A stretch of 64,000 nucleotides of DNA from an uncultured Oleiphilus sp. (GCA_913020245.1 CAJWAD010000003.1:21019-85018), one strand, 5' to 3'; numbered from the stretch's first letter, positions 27,549 to 38,717 are shown. A program made the numbers and translations. Notes: generated by a model from the sequence alone, not told the origin.

Positions 27549-30197
27549 ATGACTAAGTCTTCAGGTAATCAAACACCTCCTAATGATCCTCATAGTCAGC
27601 GCGAAGCGCAGAAGTATGAGAATCCTATTCCAAGCCGTGAACATATACTTGATTTGCTCATCACAAGCGGTGAGCCATCTACTCATCCACAAATTGCACA
27701 TCACTTAGGTTTGGATGATGCGGATGGATACGAGGCATTGCGTCGCCGCTTGATCGCAATGGCGCGAGACGGGCAGTTGATCTGCAATCGTCGTCAACAA
27801 TATTTACCAACGCAAAGTGTGAATTTGTTGAAGGGGTCTGTGATTGGTCATCGTGATGGCTTTGGCTTTGTTAAGCTCGAAAAAGGAGGCGATGACCTTT
27901 ATCTCTCCGCGAAACAGATGCAACGGGTTTTCAATGGGGACCGCGTACTCGTGCGTGTAGATAATGTTGATGCCCGAGGCAAGGGTCATGCGGTTATCGT
28001 CGAGGTTTTGGAACGCAATACCAACGAGGTGGTCGGGCGAATTTTCTTCGAAAGCGGGTTGAGCTTTGTCGAGGTGGAAAATGTACGCGAAACTCAGCAG
28101 GTAGTTATCCCCTCTGATGTGACCTTAGAGGCAAAACATGGTCAATATGTGGTGGCGAAAATTACGCAACATCCCTCCCGACGAGAGCATGCTATCGGTC
28201 AAGTGGTTGAGATTTTAGGTGATCATATGGCGCCAGGGATGGAAATTGAGGTCGCCATTCGCTCACATAATATTCCAAATGAGTGGCCAGAGGAGCTTAA
28301 AACGCAGATAGCTTCGTTAGATAACGAAGTTAGAGAAGCCGACAAGCGTAAGCGTATCGACATTCGTCACTTGCCTCTTGTGACGATTGATGGAGAAGAT
28401 GCGCGAGATTTTGATGACGCGGTGTATTGTGAAAATGTACAAGGCGGTGGTTGGCGTTTGTATGTTGCGATTGCAGATGTTAGTCACTACGTAAAAGAAA
28501 ATGAGCCCCTCGATGTTGAAGCGGGCAAGCGAGGTACGTCAGTATATTTTCCTGACCATGTTGTGCCGATGTTGCCCGAAATTTTATCAAATGGTTTGTG
28601 TTCGCTCAATCCATCGGTCGATCGTTTATGCATGGTGTGCGAAATGGAAATTTCGGCTGAGGGCGTTGTTGAACATAGCTACTTCTATGAAGGCGTGATG
28701 CATAGCCATGCTCGTCTGACCTATAACCAGGTTGGTTGCATACTTGAAGAAACTGACAGTTCTGAAGGCATTCAATTGTGCGAAGATTTTGCCGATCGCT
28801 TACCGCAGCTATATGATTTATATGGTTTATATCAGGCGTTACGCAGACAAAGAAAAACGCGGGGCGCGATAGACTTTGAAACCGTAGAGACGCAAATTAT
28901 CTTTGGCGAAGCGCGTAAGATTGAGAAAATTGTCCCGACTGAACGTAACGATGCTCATAAAATTATTGAAGAATGCATGCTGTGTGCGAACGTGGCGACG
29001 GCTAAATTTTTAATCGCACAAAAGCTCCCCGCATTATATCGGGTGCATGAAGGTCCTGGTGCAGAAAAACTTGAAAATTTACGTGCTTTCTTGGGCGAGT
29101 TAGGGCTGCAATTGTGGGGTGGTGAAATGCCTCAGCCCTCTGATTATCAAACCTTGTTTGACGAGATTGCTGAACGACCAGACTTTTCAGTTATTCAAAC
29201 GATGATGTTACGTTCAATGAGTCAGGCGGTTTATAGCCCAGAAGAGAAGGGGCATTTTGGCTTAGCATATGATGCGTATGCACATTTTACGTCACCGATC
29301 CGTCGTTATCCCGATCTCTTAGTTCATCGTGCTATCAAGTCGATTATTTATAACGGTAAGCCCTGCGATCAGGTACGGCGACCAGATAAGCTCGATGTTG
29401 GCGCATACCGTTATGCCTATGACTTCGAAAAGATGTTGATGTTGGGAGAGCATTGCTCAATGGCTGAGCGTCGAGCTGATGACGCAACTCGTGATGTGAC
29501 AAATTGGCTAAAATGTGAGTATTTGCAGCAGCATTTAGGTGAAGTATTTGAGGGCTTAATTGCCGGCGTCACAGCCTTTGGTTTTTTTGTGGAACTTGCC
29601 GATTTGTATGTAGAAGGACTGGTGCATGTTGCGACTTTGGACGGTGATTTTTATCAGTTTGATCAACAGAAGCAGCGATTAGTGGGCGAACGCACGGGTG
29701 TGCGTTATGGTTTGGGCGATAGGGTCATGGTCCAAGTCGCCAAGATAAACTTAGAAGAACGAAAGATCGATCTTGTCTTAATGAGTGCTGAGCCGAGGGC
29801 AAAATCAGCGCGTGGTCGTGGTCGTCAGTCGCGCAGCGCTGTTGTTGGCAAACGGGACACAAATGCTGGTAAAAAAAATGGAGCTGAAAGGCGCAAAAAT
29901 ACCACTAAAGCAGTATCCCGGGGCAAGATAGGCAAAGCAAAGAAAGCCAAAGAAAAGGCAGACCCCGTGGCGCCAATGCAGGCGATAAAACGTGATGATT
30001 CGTCGGTCAACAAGCCAACACGTAAGCGCGCGAAATTAAAGCTGACGAAAAAAAAGGATAAAGGGAAACCTGATTGGGCGAAAAATAGTAGTAAAACGAA
30101 TTCCGCAGAAGACGCTACGTCAGAAAAAAACACATCTGAAGCGTCTAAAGACAAGCCCAAAAAGCCAAGAAAGCGTCAGGTTAAAGAGTCGAATTAA
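27549..30197 (+). CDS. rnr: Ribonuclease R
   Basis: An 882-residue RNase II-family exonuclease: N-terminal helix-turn-helix (about 28-85), cold-shock domains (about 90-240), the RNB catalytic centre with [12 protein letters not shown] (281-292), and an S1 domain (about 645-725). The last 150 residues are rich in lysine and arginine, the tail that helps RNase R unwind structured RNA. It degrades structured RNA 3' to 5' and takes part in trans-translation. The stop overlaps the rlmB start by one base, as in the usual rnr-rlmB operon. Confidence 0.97.
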   Translation: MTKSSGNQTPPNDPHSQREAQKYENPIPSREHILDLLITSGEPSTHPQIAHHLGLDDADGYEALRRRLIAMARDGQLICNRRQQYLPTQSVNLLKGSVIGHRDGFGFVKLEKGGDDLYLSAKQMQRVFNGDRVLVRVDNVDARGKGHAVIVEVLERNTNEVVGRIFFESGLSFVEVENVRETQQVVIPSDVTLEAKHGQYVVAKITQHPSRREHAIGQVVEILGDHMAPGMEIEVAIRSHNIPNEWPEELKTQIASLDNEVREADKRKRIDIRHLPLVTIDGEDARDFDDAVYCENVQGGGWRLYVAIADVSHYVKENEPLDVEAGKRGTSVYFPDHVVPMLPEILSNGLCSLNPSVDRLCMVCEMEISAEGVVEHSYFYEGVMHSHARLTYNQVGCILEETDSSEGIQLCEDFADRLPQLYDLYGLYQALRRQRKTRGAIDFETVETQIIFGEARKIEKIVPTERNDAHKIIEECMLCANVATAKFLIAQKLPALYRVHEGPGAEKLENLRAFLGELGLQLWGGEMPQPSDYQTLFDEIAERPDFSVIQTMMLRSMSQAVYSPEEKGHFGLAYDAYAHFTSPIRRYPDLLVHRAIKSIIYNGKPCDQVRRPDKLDVGAYRYAYDFEKMLMLGEHCSMAERRADDATRDVTNWLKCEYLQQHLGEVFEGLIAGVTAFGFFVELADLYVEGLVHVATLDGDFYQFDQQKQRLVGERTGVRYGLGDRVMVQVAKINLEERKIDLVLMSAEPRAKSARGRGRQSRSAVVGKRDTNAGKKNGAERRKNTTKAVSRGKIGKAKKAKEKADPVAPMQAIKRDDSSVNKPTRKRAKLKLTKKKDKGKPDWAKNSSKTNSAEDATSEKNTSEASKDKPKKPRKRQVKESN

Positions 30198-30940
30198 TGA
30201 GTGAGTTAGATACGGTATTCGGTATTCATGCGGTGGAATCTTTGTTAACTAAAGATCCTGAGCAGATTGTTTCCGTGAAAGTAATGAAGGGTCGCGACGA
30301 TAAGCGTTTGCAGCGGCTCGTTGGGGCTGTTCAGGACGCTAGTATCGTAACTGAGGTAGTGCCGAGGAAGATCTTGGATGATCTCGTACGTGGCCGGCAT
30401 CAGGGTGTGGTAGCACTTGTAAAGTTGACTCCAGAGAAAAATGAAAATGACTTGGACGCCTTACTCGATCAGTTATCTGAACCCCCATTTTTGCTGGTGC
30501 TTGATTCAGTCACTGATCCGCACAACTTGGGTGCATGTTTACGGTCAGCCGATGCGGCTGGCGTACATGCGCTTATCGTTGCAAAAGATAAATCAGCACC
30601 CTTAAATTCGGTCGCGAAAAATGTGGCATCGGGTGCTGCAGACCATACCCCCGTGGTGCGCGTAACGAATTTAGCGAGGACATTGCGCAGCTTGCAAGAT
30701 CGAGGTGTCTGGATTTCAGGAGCGGCAGGGGAAGCAGAGCAAGATATTTATCAAGCAGATTTTAAAGGACCTTGCGCAATTGTGATGGGCGCGGAAGGCA
30801 GTGGTTTGCGCCGTTTAACACGAGAGCATTGCGATCAGTTGATAAAAATTCCGATGGCCGGTAGCGTCAGTAGCTTGAATGTTTCGGTAGCGACGGGCGT
30901 TTGTTTGTTTGAGGCATTACGGCAGCGAGGATCGAAGTAA
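30197..30940 (+). CDS. rlmB: 23S rRNA (guanosine-2'-O)-methyltransferase RlmB
   Basis: The 247-residue SpoU-family enzyme has a small N-terminal substrate-binding domain ([10 protein letters not shown]) and a knotted SPOUT domain with [29 protein letters not shown] and [15 protein letters not shown], the three SpoU motifs. RlmB methylates G2251 in the 23S peptidyl-transferase region. Coupled to rnr by a one-base overlap. Confidence 0.97.
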   Translation: MSELDTVFGIHAVESLLTKDPEQIVSVKVMKGRDDKRLQRLVGAVQDASIVTEVVPRKILDDLVRGRHQGVVALVKLTPEKNENDLDALLDQLSEPPFLLVLDSVTDPHNLGACLRSADAAGVHALIVAKDKSAPLNSVAKNVASGAADHTPVVRVTNLARTLRSLQDRGVWISGAAGEAEQDIYQADFKGPCAIVMGAEGSGLRRLTREHCDQLIKIPMAGSVSSLNVSVATGVCLFEALRQRGSK

Positions 30941-30975
30941 GTGCTAACAAAGGGCTAAATTTTTTCAGGCGAAAT

Positions 30976-31320
30976 CTATTTGGTGTCTAAGATTGCACGA
31001 TATTTTTGCGCAATGATTAGCATGATTATCGTTGCAAGTCGCTCGTAAACATCACTCATAAGCGCCTTGTTTGGTAGGAAATCTCGGATCGTATTTTGCA
31101 CGAAGCTGAAGCGCTCCGTGCTGCTCATGTTATTTTTTTGTCGCTCTTTTTGCAGTCCTGAGAGCAGCAAAGACATAAGTTTTGCGTAGTGATTTGATCC
31201 GAGCTCCTTCATTAATCCGCGCGCATGTTGCTCTAAATTGTCCAGCGACATCACTTTCAATACTGCCACTAATTCGGGTTCTGGCATTAGCATTACCTCT
31301 TGTGTACTCAGCTGAGCCAT
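30976..31320 (-). CDS. Unknown small helical protein
   Basis: 114 residues, predicted mostly helical, no signal peptide or clear membrane span. I do not recognise it. A ribosome-binding site (AGAGG) lies 7 bases before the ATG at 31320. It is the last gene of a tight minus-strand run proS, lytic transglycosylase, DUF2835, this gene, with 11 bases to its upstream neighbour, which supports it being real. Confidence 0.65.
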   Translation of the reverse strand: MAQLSTQEVMLMPEPELVAVLKVMSLDNLEQHARGLMKELGSNHYAKLMSLLLSGLQKERQKNNMSSTERFSFVQNTIRDFLPNKALMSDVYERLATIIMLIIAQKYRAILDTK

Positions 31321-31331
31321 AGTAAACCTCT

Positions 31332-31553
31332 TTAATTAAGCTTCTCGACGGAATGAAACTTTCCTTCATTTGTGAAGGTAATACGAAAGTTGCCAGCCAC
31401 ACCTTGATGGCTGATATAGTTACTCAGAATATTGGCTGGAAACTGCACGCTCAAACCCTCACGACTGCGCGCTCGCACAAGCTGTGATTGCCCTCGATAA
31501 AGTTTTAGCCATTCATCGCGATCAATGTTTAATTCAACAATTAAACTCCGCAT
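31332..31553 (-). CDS. DUF2835 family protein
   Basis: 73 residues. The pattern DRDEWLKLYRGQSQLVRARS, then VQFPANIL and GNFRITFTNEGKF, matches DUF2835, a small gammaproteobacterial family of unknown function with an expected beta-rich fold. It starts 2 bases after the stop of the lytic transglycosylase gene and is probably translated from the same message. Confidence 0.82.
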   Translation of the reverse strand: MRSLIVELNIDRDEWLKLYRGQSQLVRARSREGLSVQFPANILSNYISHQGVAGNFRITFTNEGKFHSVEKLN

Positions 31554-31555
31554 AC

Positions 31556-32152
31556 TTAGCCTTCAACTAGCCAATATTTTTCCCAGAAAACAAGCACCTT
31601 TTCAGGATACTTGGTACGCCCCAAGCTTCCATTGTATCGGGCTAGAGCGCGCACTAGATTACCATCTTCGCGATTAATATAATGCTTAAGAATGGTGCAG
31701 CCATAACGAAGATTAGTTGCCATATGCATTAAATTGTCATCGGGGCGACCAATTTCTTTTTTCCAAAAAGGCATAACTTGCATGAGACCTTGGGCACCGA
31801 CAACCGACAATGCATATCTATTAAAGGCGCTCTCTACATGGATAAGAGCGAGCACCAATTCCGGGTCTATTCTTGCGCGCCGTGCCTCCGAATGTACTAG
31901 TCTGAGAAATTCTAAACGCTGTTTAGGGTCTTTCATATAGCGGTATTTAGATAAGCGACGGGACATATCTACTAACCAAACTTCGGCTTCATATTTATCG
32001 ATAAAGCTGCTGGCATCTCTAACTGTTTGTTTGAGTATTGCGGTGAGCTCGGCGTCAGGCTCTTGTGACGCATTCATAATGCTGCTGAAACCCATGAAGA
32101 GTAATAGCGTTATGCATGCGAAAAAACGCCCGGTTCGCCCACGCTCATGCAC
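31556..32152 (-). CDS. Lytic transglycosylase, SLT domain, exported
   Basis: A 198-residue protein with an N-terminal hydrophobic signal (about 10-28) and an SLT domain. The catalytic glutamate is E107 in [11 protein letters not shown], followed by [12 protein letters not shown] and ARYNGSLG, as in family 1 transglycosylases. It cleaves the MurNAc-GlcNAc bond of peptidoglycan, giving anhydro-muropeptides that feed the recycling pathway containing Mpl. Its first 8 bases overlap the end of proS. Confidence 0.9.
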   Translation of the reverse strand: MHERGRTGRFFACITLLLFMGFSSIMNASQEPDAELTAILKQTVRDASSFIDKYEAEVWLVDMSRRLSKYRYMKDPKQRLEFLRLVHSEARRARIDPELVLALIHVESAFNRYALSVVGAQGLMQVMPFWKKEIGRPDDNLMHMATNLRYGCTILKHYINREDGNLVRALARYNGSLGRTKYPEKVLVFWEKYWLVEG

Positions 32153-33872
32153 GATTTAGTTTCGTCTTTATTACGTCGAGGGCATCATCAACGCTAATAT
32201 CTTGGCTTTCTGCATCATTGCGGCCTTTATATTCGAGCGTACCATTTTTTAAGCCGCGATCACTGATAACGATTCTATGAGGTATGCCAATCAACTCCAT
32301 ATCTGCGAATTTGAAGCCGGGGCGTTCATTGCGGTCATCTAAAAATACGTCGATGCCTAAATCGCTTAATGTCCGATAAAGCGTTTCAGCTTGTTCCGCT
32401 ACGACCTCTGATTTGTGCATGTTTAGAGGGATAAGCGCGATTTGGAATGGCGCGATTGCGCTTGGCCAAATAATACCATTCTCGTCATTATTTTGTTCAA
32501 TTGCAGAGGCTACGATACGCGACACACCAATGCCATAGCAGCCCATCTCCATAATGCTCGCTTTGCCATTAGCGTTTAACACAGATGCATTCATTTGTTC
32601 ACTATATTTCGTGCCGAGTTTAAAGATATGGCCTACTTCAATACCCCGTTTAATGACGATTTCGCCTTGTCCATCAGGGCTCGGATCACCGGCCTCGATA
32701 TTACGTAGGTCCTCAATCTCTCTCAGCTCTTCATCGCGCGCCCAGTTTACATTCAGGTAGTGCATATCGTCTTTGTTAGCGCCGCATGCAAAGTTGCTCG
32801 ACTGCGCAGCGCTGCGGTCTACAATGCAACGAATGCCCAAGCCAACGGGTCCAAGCGAACCAGTACTTGCGCCAAGCACCGCTTTTATTTCTGCCTCATC
32901 AGCCATACGTAAAGGTGATGCGACGCCGTCAATTTTTTCTGCCTTAATTTCATTCAAGGAGTGATCCCCACGCAACACTAATGCAATTAAAGGCGGCTTT
33001 TCTGCTTCGCCTAAATCGCCTTCGACAATAAGTGTTTTTAAGCAATTTTGGGGGGTGAGCGCTAAAAATTTAGCAACTTCATCGATTGTCTTTTGGTCGG
33101 GCGTTCTAACTTCTTTTAATTCCGCATTCGCGGGTTCGCGGGGGGCCGTTGGTGTTATACATTCTGCCATTTCGATGTTTGCGGCATAGCTGCTCTGGGT
33201 GCTAAAGGCTATGTCATCTTCTCCCGATTCGGCGAGAACATGAAACTCGTGTGATGAGCTACCACCAATGCTTCCTGAGTCTGCTTGCACTGGTCGAAAA
33301 TCTAAACCGAGGCGTTCAAAAATACGCATGTAGGTGTCATGCATAAGACGGTAGGTCTCATCCAGAGATTCTTGGTCGATATGAAAAGAATAGGCGTCCT
33401 TCATCAAAAATTCGCGTGCGCGCATGACGCCGAAACGTGGACGCCGTTCATCGCGAAATTTTGTTTGTATTTGATAAAAATTGGCAGGCAGCTGTTTATA
33501 ACTTTTTAGTTCGTTACGAATTAAATCAGTGATGACTTCTTCGTGTGTCGGGCCAAGACAAAAATCCCGTTCATGGCGATCTTTTATCCGCAGTAATTCT
33601 CCGCCATATTCTTGCCAACGACCAGACTCATTCCATAATTCAGCGGGTTGCACCACCGGCATTAGTAGTTCTTGTGCACCTGATCGATCCATTTCTTCGC
33701 GCACGATAGTTTCAACTTTTCGAAGTACTCTGAGGCCCATTGGTAGCCAGTTATATAGACCTGACGCAAGTTTTCGAATTAGGCCTGCGCGTAACATAAG
33801 TTGGTGGCTGATGACTTCTGCATCAGCTGGCGTTTCTTTATGAGTAGCAATTAAAAAGCGGCTGGCTCGCAT
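32145..33872 (-). CDS. proS: Prolyl-tRNA synthetase
   Basis: A 575-residue class II synthetase of the bacterial type, with the editing (INS) domain between motifs 2 and 3. Motif 1 starts at [17 protein letters not shown], motif 2 is [25 protein letters not shown], and motif 3 lies in [12 protein letters not shown]. Length is normal for the family. It heads the minus-strand run that continues into the lytic transglycosylase gene. It clears nothing unusual at its start, ATG at 33872. Confidence 0.97.
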   Translation of the reverse strand: MRASRFLIATHKETPADAEVISHQLMLRAGLIRKLASGLYNWLPMGLRVLRKVETIVREEMDRSGAQELLMPVVQPAELWNESGRWQEYGGELLRIKDRHERDFCLGPTHEEVITDLIRNELKSYKQLPANFYQIQTKFRDERRPRFGVMRAREFLMKDAYSFHIDQESLDETYRLMHDTYMRIFERLGLDFRPVQADSGSIGGSSSHEFHVLAESGEDDIAFSTQSSYAANIEMAECITPTAPREPANAELKEVRTPDQKTIDEVAKFLALTPQNCLKTLIVEGDLGEAEKPPLIALVLRGDHSLNEIKAEKIDGVASPLRMADEAEIKAVLGASTGSLGPVGLGIRCIVDRSAAQSSNFACGANKDDMHYLNVNWARDEELREIEDLRNIEAGDPSPDGQGEIVIKRGIEVGHIFKLGTKYSEQMNASVLNANGKASIMEMGCYGIGVSRIVASAIEQNNDENGIIWPSAIAPFQIALIPLNMHKSEVVAEQAETLYRTLSDLGIDVFLDDRNERPGFKFADMELIGIPHRIVISDRGLKNGTLEYKGRNDAESQDISVDDALDVIKTKLNRA

Positions 33873-34074
33873 AAATTTTCATCTTCCTTTCATGGGGATA
33901 AACTAAAAGCACATGCTTGTTTGACAGGGTTCACGACACGATTCCGGTGCTTGAATTCAATTTTGAGAACACTTATTGTCATGGATTGTTTCAGCAATAA
34001 TGCGTAGTTTAAAGAGCGGTATCGCAATCGTATAGTGTTGTTTCGCACTTAAGCGTAAATAAGGAAAAAATTGA

Positions 34075-34518
34075 ATGAGTTTGTCGGCTATGCAAGTAGA
34101 AAACTTGATCCGTCAATGGATACCCATGGCGGAGGCAATGGACCTAAAAGTAGAACGTATTGATAATGGTCATGCGCGTATTCGAATTCCTTTCAATAAC
34201 AAGAATAAACGTCCAGGTGGCACTGTTTCAGGTCCTGTGTTGATGGCAGCGGCTGATACCGCCATGTATGCCGCCATTTTGGGTGCGGTGGGCGAAGTGG
34301 CGATGGTGGTAACGAGCAATTTGAATATCAATTTTATGCAGCGCCCCGGACAGGTTGATATTATTGCAGAGGGGAAAATACTCAAGCTTGGTAAGCGCCT
34401 TGCCTACTGTGAGGTCGATATTTTTACTTCTGCGTCTGCGGAATTAGCTGCTCATGTAACCGGCAGCTATGCCTTGCCGCCCGAATTAAGTAGCCAGGCA
34501 ACGCTCGGGACTAGCTAA
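34075..34518 (+). CDS. PaaI/YdiI-like hot-dog thioesterase
   Basis: 147 residues forming one hot-dog domain. RPGGTVSGPVLMAAADTAMYAAIL covers the long helix and its possible catalytic aspartate, and NINFMQRPGQVDIIAEGKILKLGKRLAY covers the strands. Likely acts on an acyl-CoA; substrate unknown. The last 8 bases overlap the end of the convergent diguanylate cyclase gene. Confidence 0.85.
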   Translation: MSLSAMQVENLIRQWIPMAEAMDLKVERIDNGHARIRIPFNNKNKRPGGTVSGPVLMAAADTAMYAAILGAVGEVAMVVTSNLNINFMQRPGQVDIIAEGKILKLGKRLAYCEVDIFTSASAELAAHVTGSYALPPELSSQATLGTS

Positions 34519-35656
34519 CCTGCTCTAGATTTGCGCGTGGGTCGTCAGCGAGATAGCGGTTTCTTCCGCCATCTTTGGCTTGATATAGCGCACTGTCTGC
34601 ACGTTTAACAAGATCCGAACGATCACCGCCTGGTTGGGGAATGATCGTTGCACCCCCAATCGAGCACGTGAGACTCACCGGTCTGCTATTGTGTTCGAGC
34701 GGCAGGTTTTCAATTGTCTTTCTAATGCGCTCGGCAATAACTTTTGCACCGTCCAAATTCGTATTCGGCAGCATCGCCACAAACTCTTCACCACCGTATC
34801 GTGCGATGCAATCGGTTGGACGTTTGATTTCGTTTGCGATCGCCGCGGAGGCATGCTTAAGAACCTCATCGCCAAAAATATGTCCGAAGGTGTCGTTAAG
34901 CTTTTTAAAGTAGTCTAGATCAATCATTAGAATTGAAAGTGGCGCTTTTAAGCGAATACTGCGTTTCCACTCCTTTTCAAATTCCGAGTCAAAAAACATG
35001 CGATTTTTCAGCTGAGTGAGTTGGTCTGTGATGCTTAATTGCTCCATCGCTGCGGCGCGCTCTTCAGCGATTAAGTTGTTTGTTATGGCGGACCAATAGT
35101 TTCGATAGACAAGTCCAGAAATCACGAATACGTAGGCAAATGCGACGATGATTAGTCCAGCTAAAAGAAAATTATCTCTATCAATGGTATAGAGCAGAGC
35201 ACAGATAGTCGGCATAAACATAAAGGTTGGGTAAAGAGTGCGTACTTCATGAGAAATGCTCAGTGTGCTGGCGCCGCCAATTGCGAACGTCGGTAACACA
35301 ATCATGATTACAGTGCGCGCTTCAATAAAATTATCATCTAGTAGCACCCAGGCAGTCATTAGTCCCCAATGCAGGGCCGTGCATAATAAGATATAAACCA
35401 GTATTTGGTATAAATGTTCAGCATTATCCTCAGTACATTGTTTGGTTTTAAATAAGTGAATAAGGCGGACCACAGCCAATGAAAGCAATATGCCACCATT
35501 CGCATAAAAAAAAGTGGGACTTTTTTCATGGATGTTGTATGCCCAGACAATTGCGATCCAGATGGCGAGATACATCACCGTGCCCGCTTTGGCGCGCATA
35601 GTCAGGTCGTAAAGTGCCTGCATCTGTAATTGTGTGTGGTAGTTTTTTATTCGCAT
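34511..35656 (-). CDS. Membrane diguanylate cyclase (GGDEF)
   Basis: A 381-residue protein with about six hydrophobic segments in the first 190 residues and a GGDEF domain after TDQLTQLKNRMFF. The active-site motif is intact, GGEEF at 288-292, and an inhibitory I-site RPTD (279-282) lies five residues before it. It should make c-di-GMP with product feedback. The membrane part resembles no sensor I can name. It converges on the thioesterase gene with an 8-base overlap. Confidence 0.92.
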   Translation of the reverse strand: MRIKNYHTQLQMQALYDLTMRAKAGTVMYLAIWIAIVWAYNIHEKSPTFFYANGGILLSLAVVRLIHLFKTKQCTEDNAEHLYQILVYILLCTALHWGLMTAWVLLDDNFIEARTVIMIVLPTFAIGGASTLSISHEVRTLYPTFMFMPTICALLYTIDRDNFLLAGLIIVAFAYVFVISGLVYRNYWSAITNNLIAEERAAAMEQLSITDQLTQLKNRMFFDSEFEKEWKRSIRLKAPLSILMIDLDYFKKLNDTFGHIFGDEVLKHASAAIANEIKRPTDCIARYGGEEFVAMLPNTNLDGAKVIAERIRKTIENLPLEHNSRPVSLTCSIGGATIIPQPGGDRSDLVKRADSALYQAKDGGRNRYLADDPRANLEQVS

Positions 35657-35901
35657 GCTGGTAGTTTAGATCACAAGCTCAAATTTTGTATGATAGCCTG
35701 TATTGTTATTTTTTTGTTAACTGCTCGACTATTTGCAGGTTTTCATGTTTGGGCTTAAAAAGCTAGATGTTTTGCGGCAGGTTTTGGTGTGGTTTATTTG
35801 TAGCGAGGCTTTGTCAGCACTTATGTTTTGAATTAGCCTATCGTTTGATAGTATTCGGTTTTGTGGCATATCTTTGATACCAAAAATTTTGGAGGAGGCG
35901 T

Positions 35902-36777
35902 ATGTTGGCAAATAAACATCATATCTATCCTGGCTGGCGCTCGGCATTGTTTATTCCTGTTCACCGAGAGGCATTTGTCGACAATGCCGCGCAGCAGCAG
36001 GCAGATGCTTACATTCTCGATCTGGAAGACAGTGTGCCGGTAAGCCAAAAAGAGCTTGCCAGACGCCAGTTTACGCAAGCCGCAAAGCATTTGAGTACTC
36101 AAGGCTTATCGGTTTTAGCCCGTATCAATATAGCCTGTGAACTGTATCAGGAAGATCTTCATACTGTCGTTAGCCCTGAGGTATCGGCAATCGTTTTACC
36201 TAAAGTTAGTTCTTCAGATGTGATTCAACAAATTGCGGGCGCAATTAAAATTATAGAACAAAAGAAGCGGATGCCATTGGGCCATACCTTGTTAATCGCT
36301 ATGGTTGAGTCGGTGCATGCCTTGGATAAGTTGGATGAAATCGCCTGTGCGCATTCGCGTTTAGTTGCAATGATGCTTGGTTCAGAAGATTTTTCCGAAA
36401 GTTGCGGAATGACGCCGAATTTGGCGACCTTAGCCTTGCCCAGTCAAATGCTATGTTTCGCTGCGCGTCGTGCGCACATAACACCACTTGGGTTACTTGG
36501 ATCGATAGCGAATTACCAAGATATCGATGTGTTCAAATTGGGTGTGGAAAATGCGAAGGAAATGGGTTTTGAAGGCACGTTTTGTATCCATCCCAATCAA
36601 GTGCTAGTGGTTAATGAGGTTTTTACGCCTTCCGAAGAGGAGATTCGCGAGGCGAAACAAATAGTCGATGTATATGAGAGGGGATTGTCAGAAGGGATGG
36701 CGGCCGAAGCATATAATGGTAGGATGATTGAGTCGCCCAGTGTTAAGAAAGCGCGGCACATTTTACGAGGTCTCTAG
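35902..36777 (+). CDS. HpcH/HpaI aldolase/citrate lyase beta-subunit-like protein (CitE-like)
   Basis: 291 residues. The first strand reads YILDLEDSVP, a CitE metal-binding site; MVESVHAL and MLGSEDFSES hold further acidic residues, and FCIHPNQV is the C-terminal CitE signature. Stand-alone CitE-like proteins cleave CoA thioesters such as malyl-CoA or citramalyl-CoA; no lyase alpha or gamma subunit is nearby. The start ATG at 35902 has a very strong GGAGGAGG ribosome-binding site 5 bases upstream. Confidence 0.85.
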   Translation: MLANKHHIYPGWRSALFIPVHREAFVDNAAQQQADAYILDLEDSVPVSQKELARRQFTQAAKHLSTQGLSVLARINIACELYQEDLHTVVSPEVSAIVLPKVSSSDVIQQIAGAIKIIEQKKRMPLGHTLLIAMVESVHALDKLDEIACAHSRLVAMMLGSEDFSESCGMTPNLATLALPSQMLCFAARRAHITPLGLLGSIANYQDIDVFKLGVENAKEMGFEGTFCIHPNQVLVVNEVFTPSEEEIREAKQIVDVYERGLSEGMAAEAYNGRMIESPSVKKARHILRGL

Positions 36778-36815
36778 TTGGCGTCGGTAATTTTACGGGT
36801 AAAGTGGAGTAACTT

Positions 36816-37319
36816 GTGGTTCGTATTGTTCTAGGAATAGGGCTGTTAATTGGCTTTTTTCTCTTTCTCAAATACTTTAATTCTCAGCCCCCCCAGAAGC
36901 GCAAGCGTGTGTTTGCTTGGTTTGTATTTTTTCTTTTATTCGGCTTTGTTATATTTTTGACTCTGACCGGGCGCTTGAACTTTATCGCAGCGATTGTTAC
37001 TGGTTTGCTACCATTTGTAGGTAAAGCGGCGCCCTTGCTGCGTTATATCCCGTTGTTGAGACGCTTGGTTAAATCTCGTAAAAGCCAGAAAGATAATACA
37101 AATGAGTTTTCAGGTAAGCAAAATACGGTGTCAGCGAAGAAGATGACGCGCTCAGAGGCTGAAGCGGTGTTGGGTTTGCAAACACCGTACAGTAAAGAAG
37201 ATGTGGTCGCGGCGCATCGGGCATTAATCCAAAAAGTACACCCAGACCGTGGGGGCAATGATTACCTTGCGGCACAGCTAAATACGGCTAAAGACTTTTT
37301 ATTGGATGAATTGGCTTAA
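36816..37319 (+). CDS. Membrane-anchored J-domain protein
   Basis: 167 residues with two hydrophobic segments (about 3-20 and 33-65) followed by a C-terminal J domain. It has the HPD motif in KVHPDRGGNDYL. It should recruit an Hsp70 to the membrane, similar in layout to DjlA-like or TIM14-type J proteins. The start is GTG at 36816 with TGGAG 6 bases before it. No partner is visible nearby. Confidence 0.82.
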   Translation: MVRIVLGIGLLIGFFLFLKYFNSQPPQKRKRVFAWFVFFLLFGFVIFLTLTGRLNFIAAIVTGLLPFVGKAAPLLRYIPLLRRLVKSRKSQKDNTNEFSGKQNTVSAKKMTRSEAEAVLGLQTPYSKEDVVAAHRALIQKVHPDRGGNDYLAAQLNTAKDFLLDELA

Positions 37320-37328
37320 TCAGGCTCA

Positions 37329-38717
37329 TTAATTATTTTTGTGTGTATTAGGGCTCTTTGTAACCGATTTAACCGTGAGGCTTGCGTAGCCTTTTGACAA
37401 TCGCGCAGTGACTTCATCACCCTTCGCTAGCTCGCTTGAATCACGCACGATACGCTGATCAGAGTAAGTTAATATAGAGTAGCCTCGGTCCATCGTTGCA
37501 AGGGGACTCACCGTATTGAGTGTCTGAGCGGCAAGTGCCAAGCGATTTTTACTAACGCTAAGTTGTTGCGCTTGTAAGGCGTTGAGTGTTTGCCATAGCT
37601 GATAACACATTTGCGTTTTCGCTTCGATTAGTTTTTTTGGTCTCTGTGTGCGTAGTCTTGTCTCACAGTGCTTCAAGGTTTGTTGAAAATCTTTTATGTG
37701 GCGCTGCATCGCGGCGTCTAGTCGTGAAAATAATTCTAGCGTTTGTCTCGATCGCTCTTGTAGATGTTGCCTTGGATGCTTTAGACGCGCTTGCAGCTGA
37801 TGCAGTCGCTCTTTGTCTCGGTGAATTCTTTGTGACCAGAAGTTTCCTAAACGATGCTGCAAGTCATCGAGCTTTTGAGTGAGTTCAAACACATCAGGTG
37901 TCAGTCGTTCTGCGGCGGCAGATGGCGTAGGCGCGCGGTAATCTGCGACCATATCAGCGATGGAAACATCTACTTCATGACCGACCGCGCTGATCACAGG
38001 TAGTTCACTTTTAAAAATTGCGCGGGCAACGACTTCTTCATTGAATGCCCATAAATCCTCTAAAGACCCCCCGCCTCGGCCAACGATAATCACATCGGCG
38101 ACGTGTTGTTTATTGGCTATTTTGATGGCGTGAGCAATCTCTTGTGCGGCATACTCGCCTTGCACTGTGACGGGTAAAAGGACAATTTCTGTTGCAGGAA
38201 AACGTCGTGATGTAACTGAAATAATGTCATGTATGACGGCCCCAGTGCGCGAAGTGATGACCGCAATTTTTTTTGGTATTCGCGGCAGTGGCTTTTTGTT
38301 TTGTTCATCAAACAAGCCTTCGCTCGAGAGTTTTAATTTAAGTGCATCAAAGGCGGCTTGCAGTTGACCAAGCCCGGCAGGTTCTAGGTTTTCGACAATT
38401 AATTGGTAATCACCGCGGCCCTCGTACAAACTTACTTTGCCGCGGACAATCAACTCATCCCCTTCTTTAGGCAAAAATTTGAGACGTTGGTTAAAACCCC
38501 GAAACATGGCGCAGCGAATTTGAGATCGATCATCTTTTAAAGTGAAGTACCAATGACCCGATGCTGGACGTGAAAAGCTAGAAATTTCACCCTGTACCCA
38601 TGTTTGTGCGTAGCTGATTTCCAACAAGCGCTTCACTTGCCGATTCAACTCGCTCACGCTTATCGCTTTGTTTGCCATAGGCGCCTGAATAGAGTGGGGC
38701 GGATCCGGGTAATGCAT
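37329..38717 (-). CDS. xseA: Exodeoxyribonuclease VII large subunit
   Basis: 462 residues: N-terminal OB domain (about 15-110, AQTWVQGEISSFSRPASGHWYFTLK), the catalytic core with ITSRTGAVIHDI, VIIVGRGGGSLEDLWAFN and ISAVGHEVD, then a long coiled region (about 280-400). With XseB it degrades single-stranded DNA; xseB is not in this window. ATG 38717 is used here, but its ribosome-binding site is poor and an ATG at 38678 is possible. It is divergent from guaB. Confidence 0.95.
   Translation of the reverse strand: MHYPDPPHSIQAPMANKAISVSELNRQVKRLLEISYAQTWVQGEISSFSRPASGHWYFTLKDDRSQIRCAMFRGFNQRLKFLPKEGDELIVRGKVSLYEGRGDYQLIVENLEPAGLGQLQAAFDALKLKLSSEGLFDEQNKKPLPRIPKKIAVITSRTGAVIHDIISVTSRRFPATEIVLLPVTVQGEYAAQEIAHAIKIANKQHVADVIIVGRGGGSLEDLWAFNEEVVARAIFKSELPVISAVGHEVDVSIADMVADYRAPTPSAAAERLTPDVFELTQKLDDLQHRLGNFWSQRIHRDKERLHQLQARLKHPRQHLQERSRQTLELFSRLDAAMQRHIKDFQQTLKHCETRLRTQRPKKLIEAKTQMCYQLWQTLNALQAQQLSVSKNRLALAAQTLNTVSPLATMDRGYSILTYSDQRIVRDSSELAKGDEVTARLSKGYASLTVKSVTKSPNTHKNN

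Noticed and set aside
31130..31402. A 90-residue minus-strand frame overlapping the DUF2835 and 114-residue genes
   Set aside because: It overlaps two better-supported genes in another frame and has an arginine-rich, unstructured composition.
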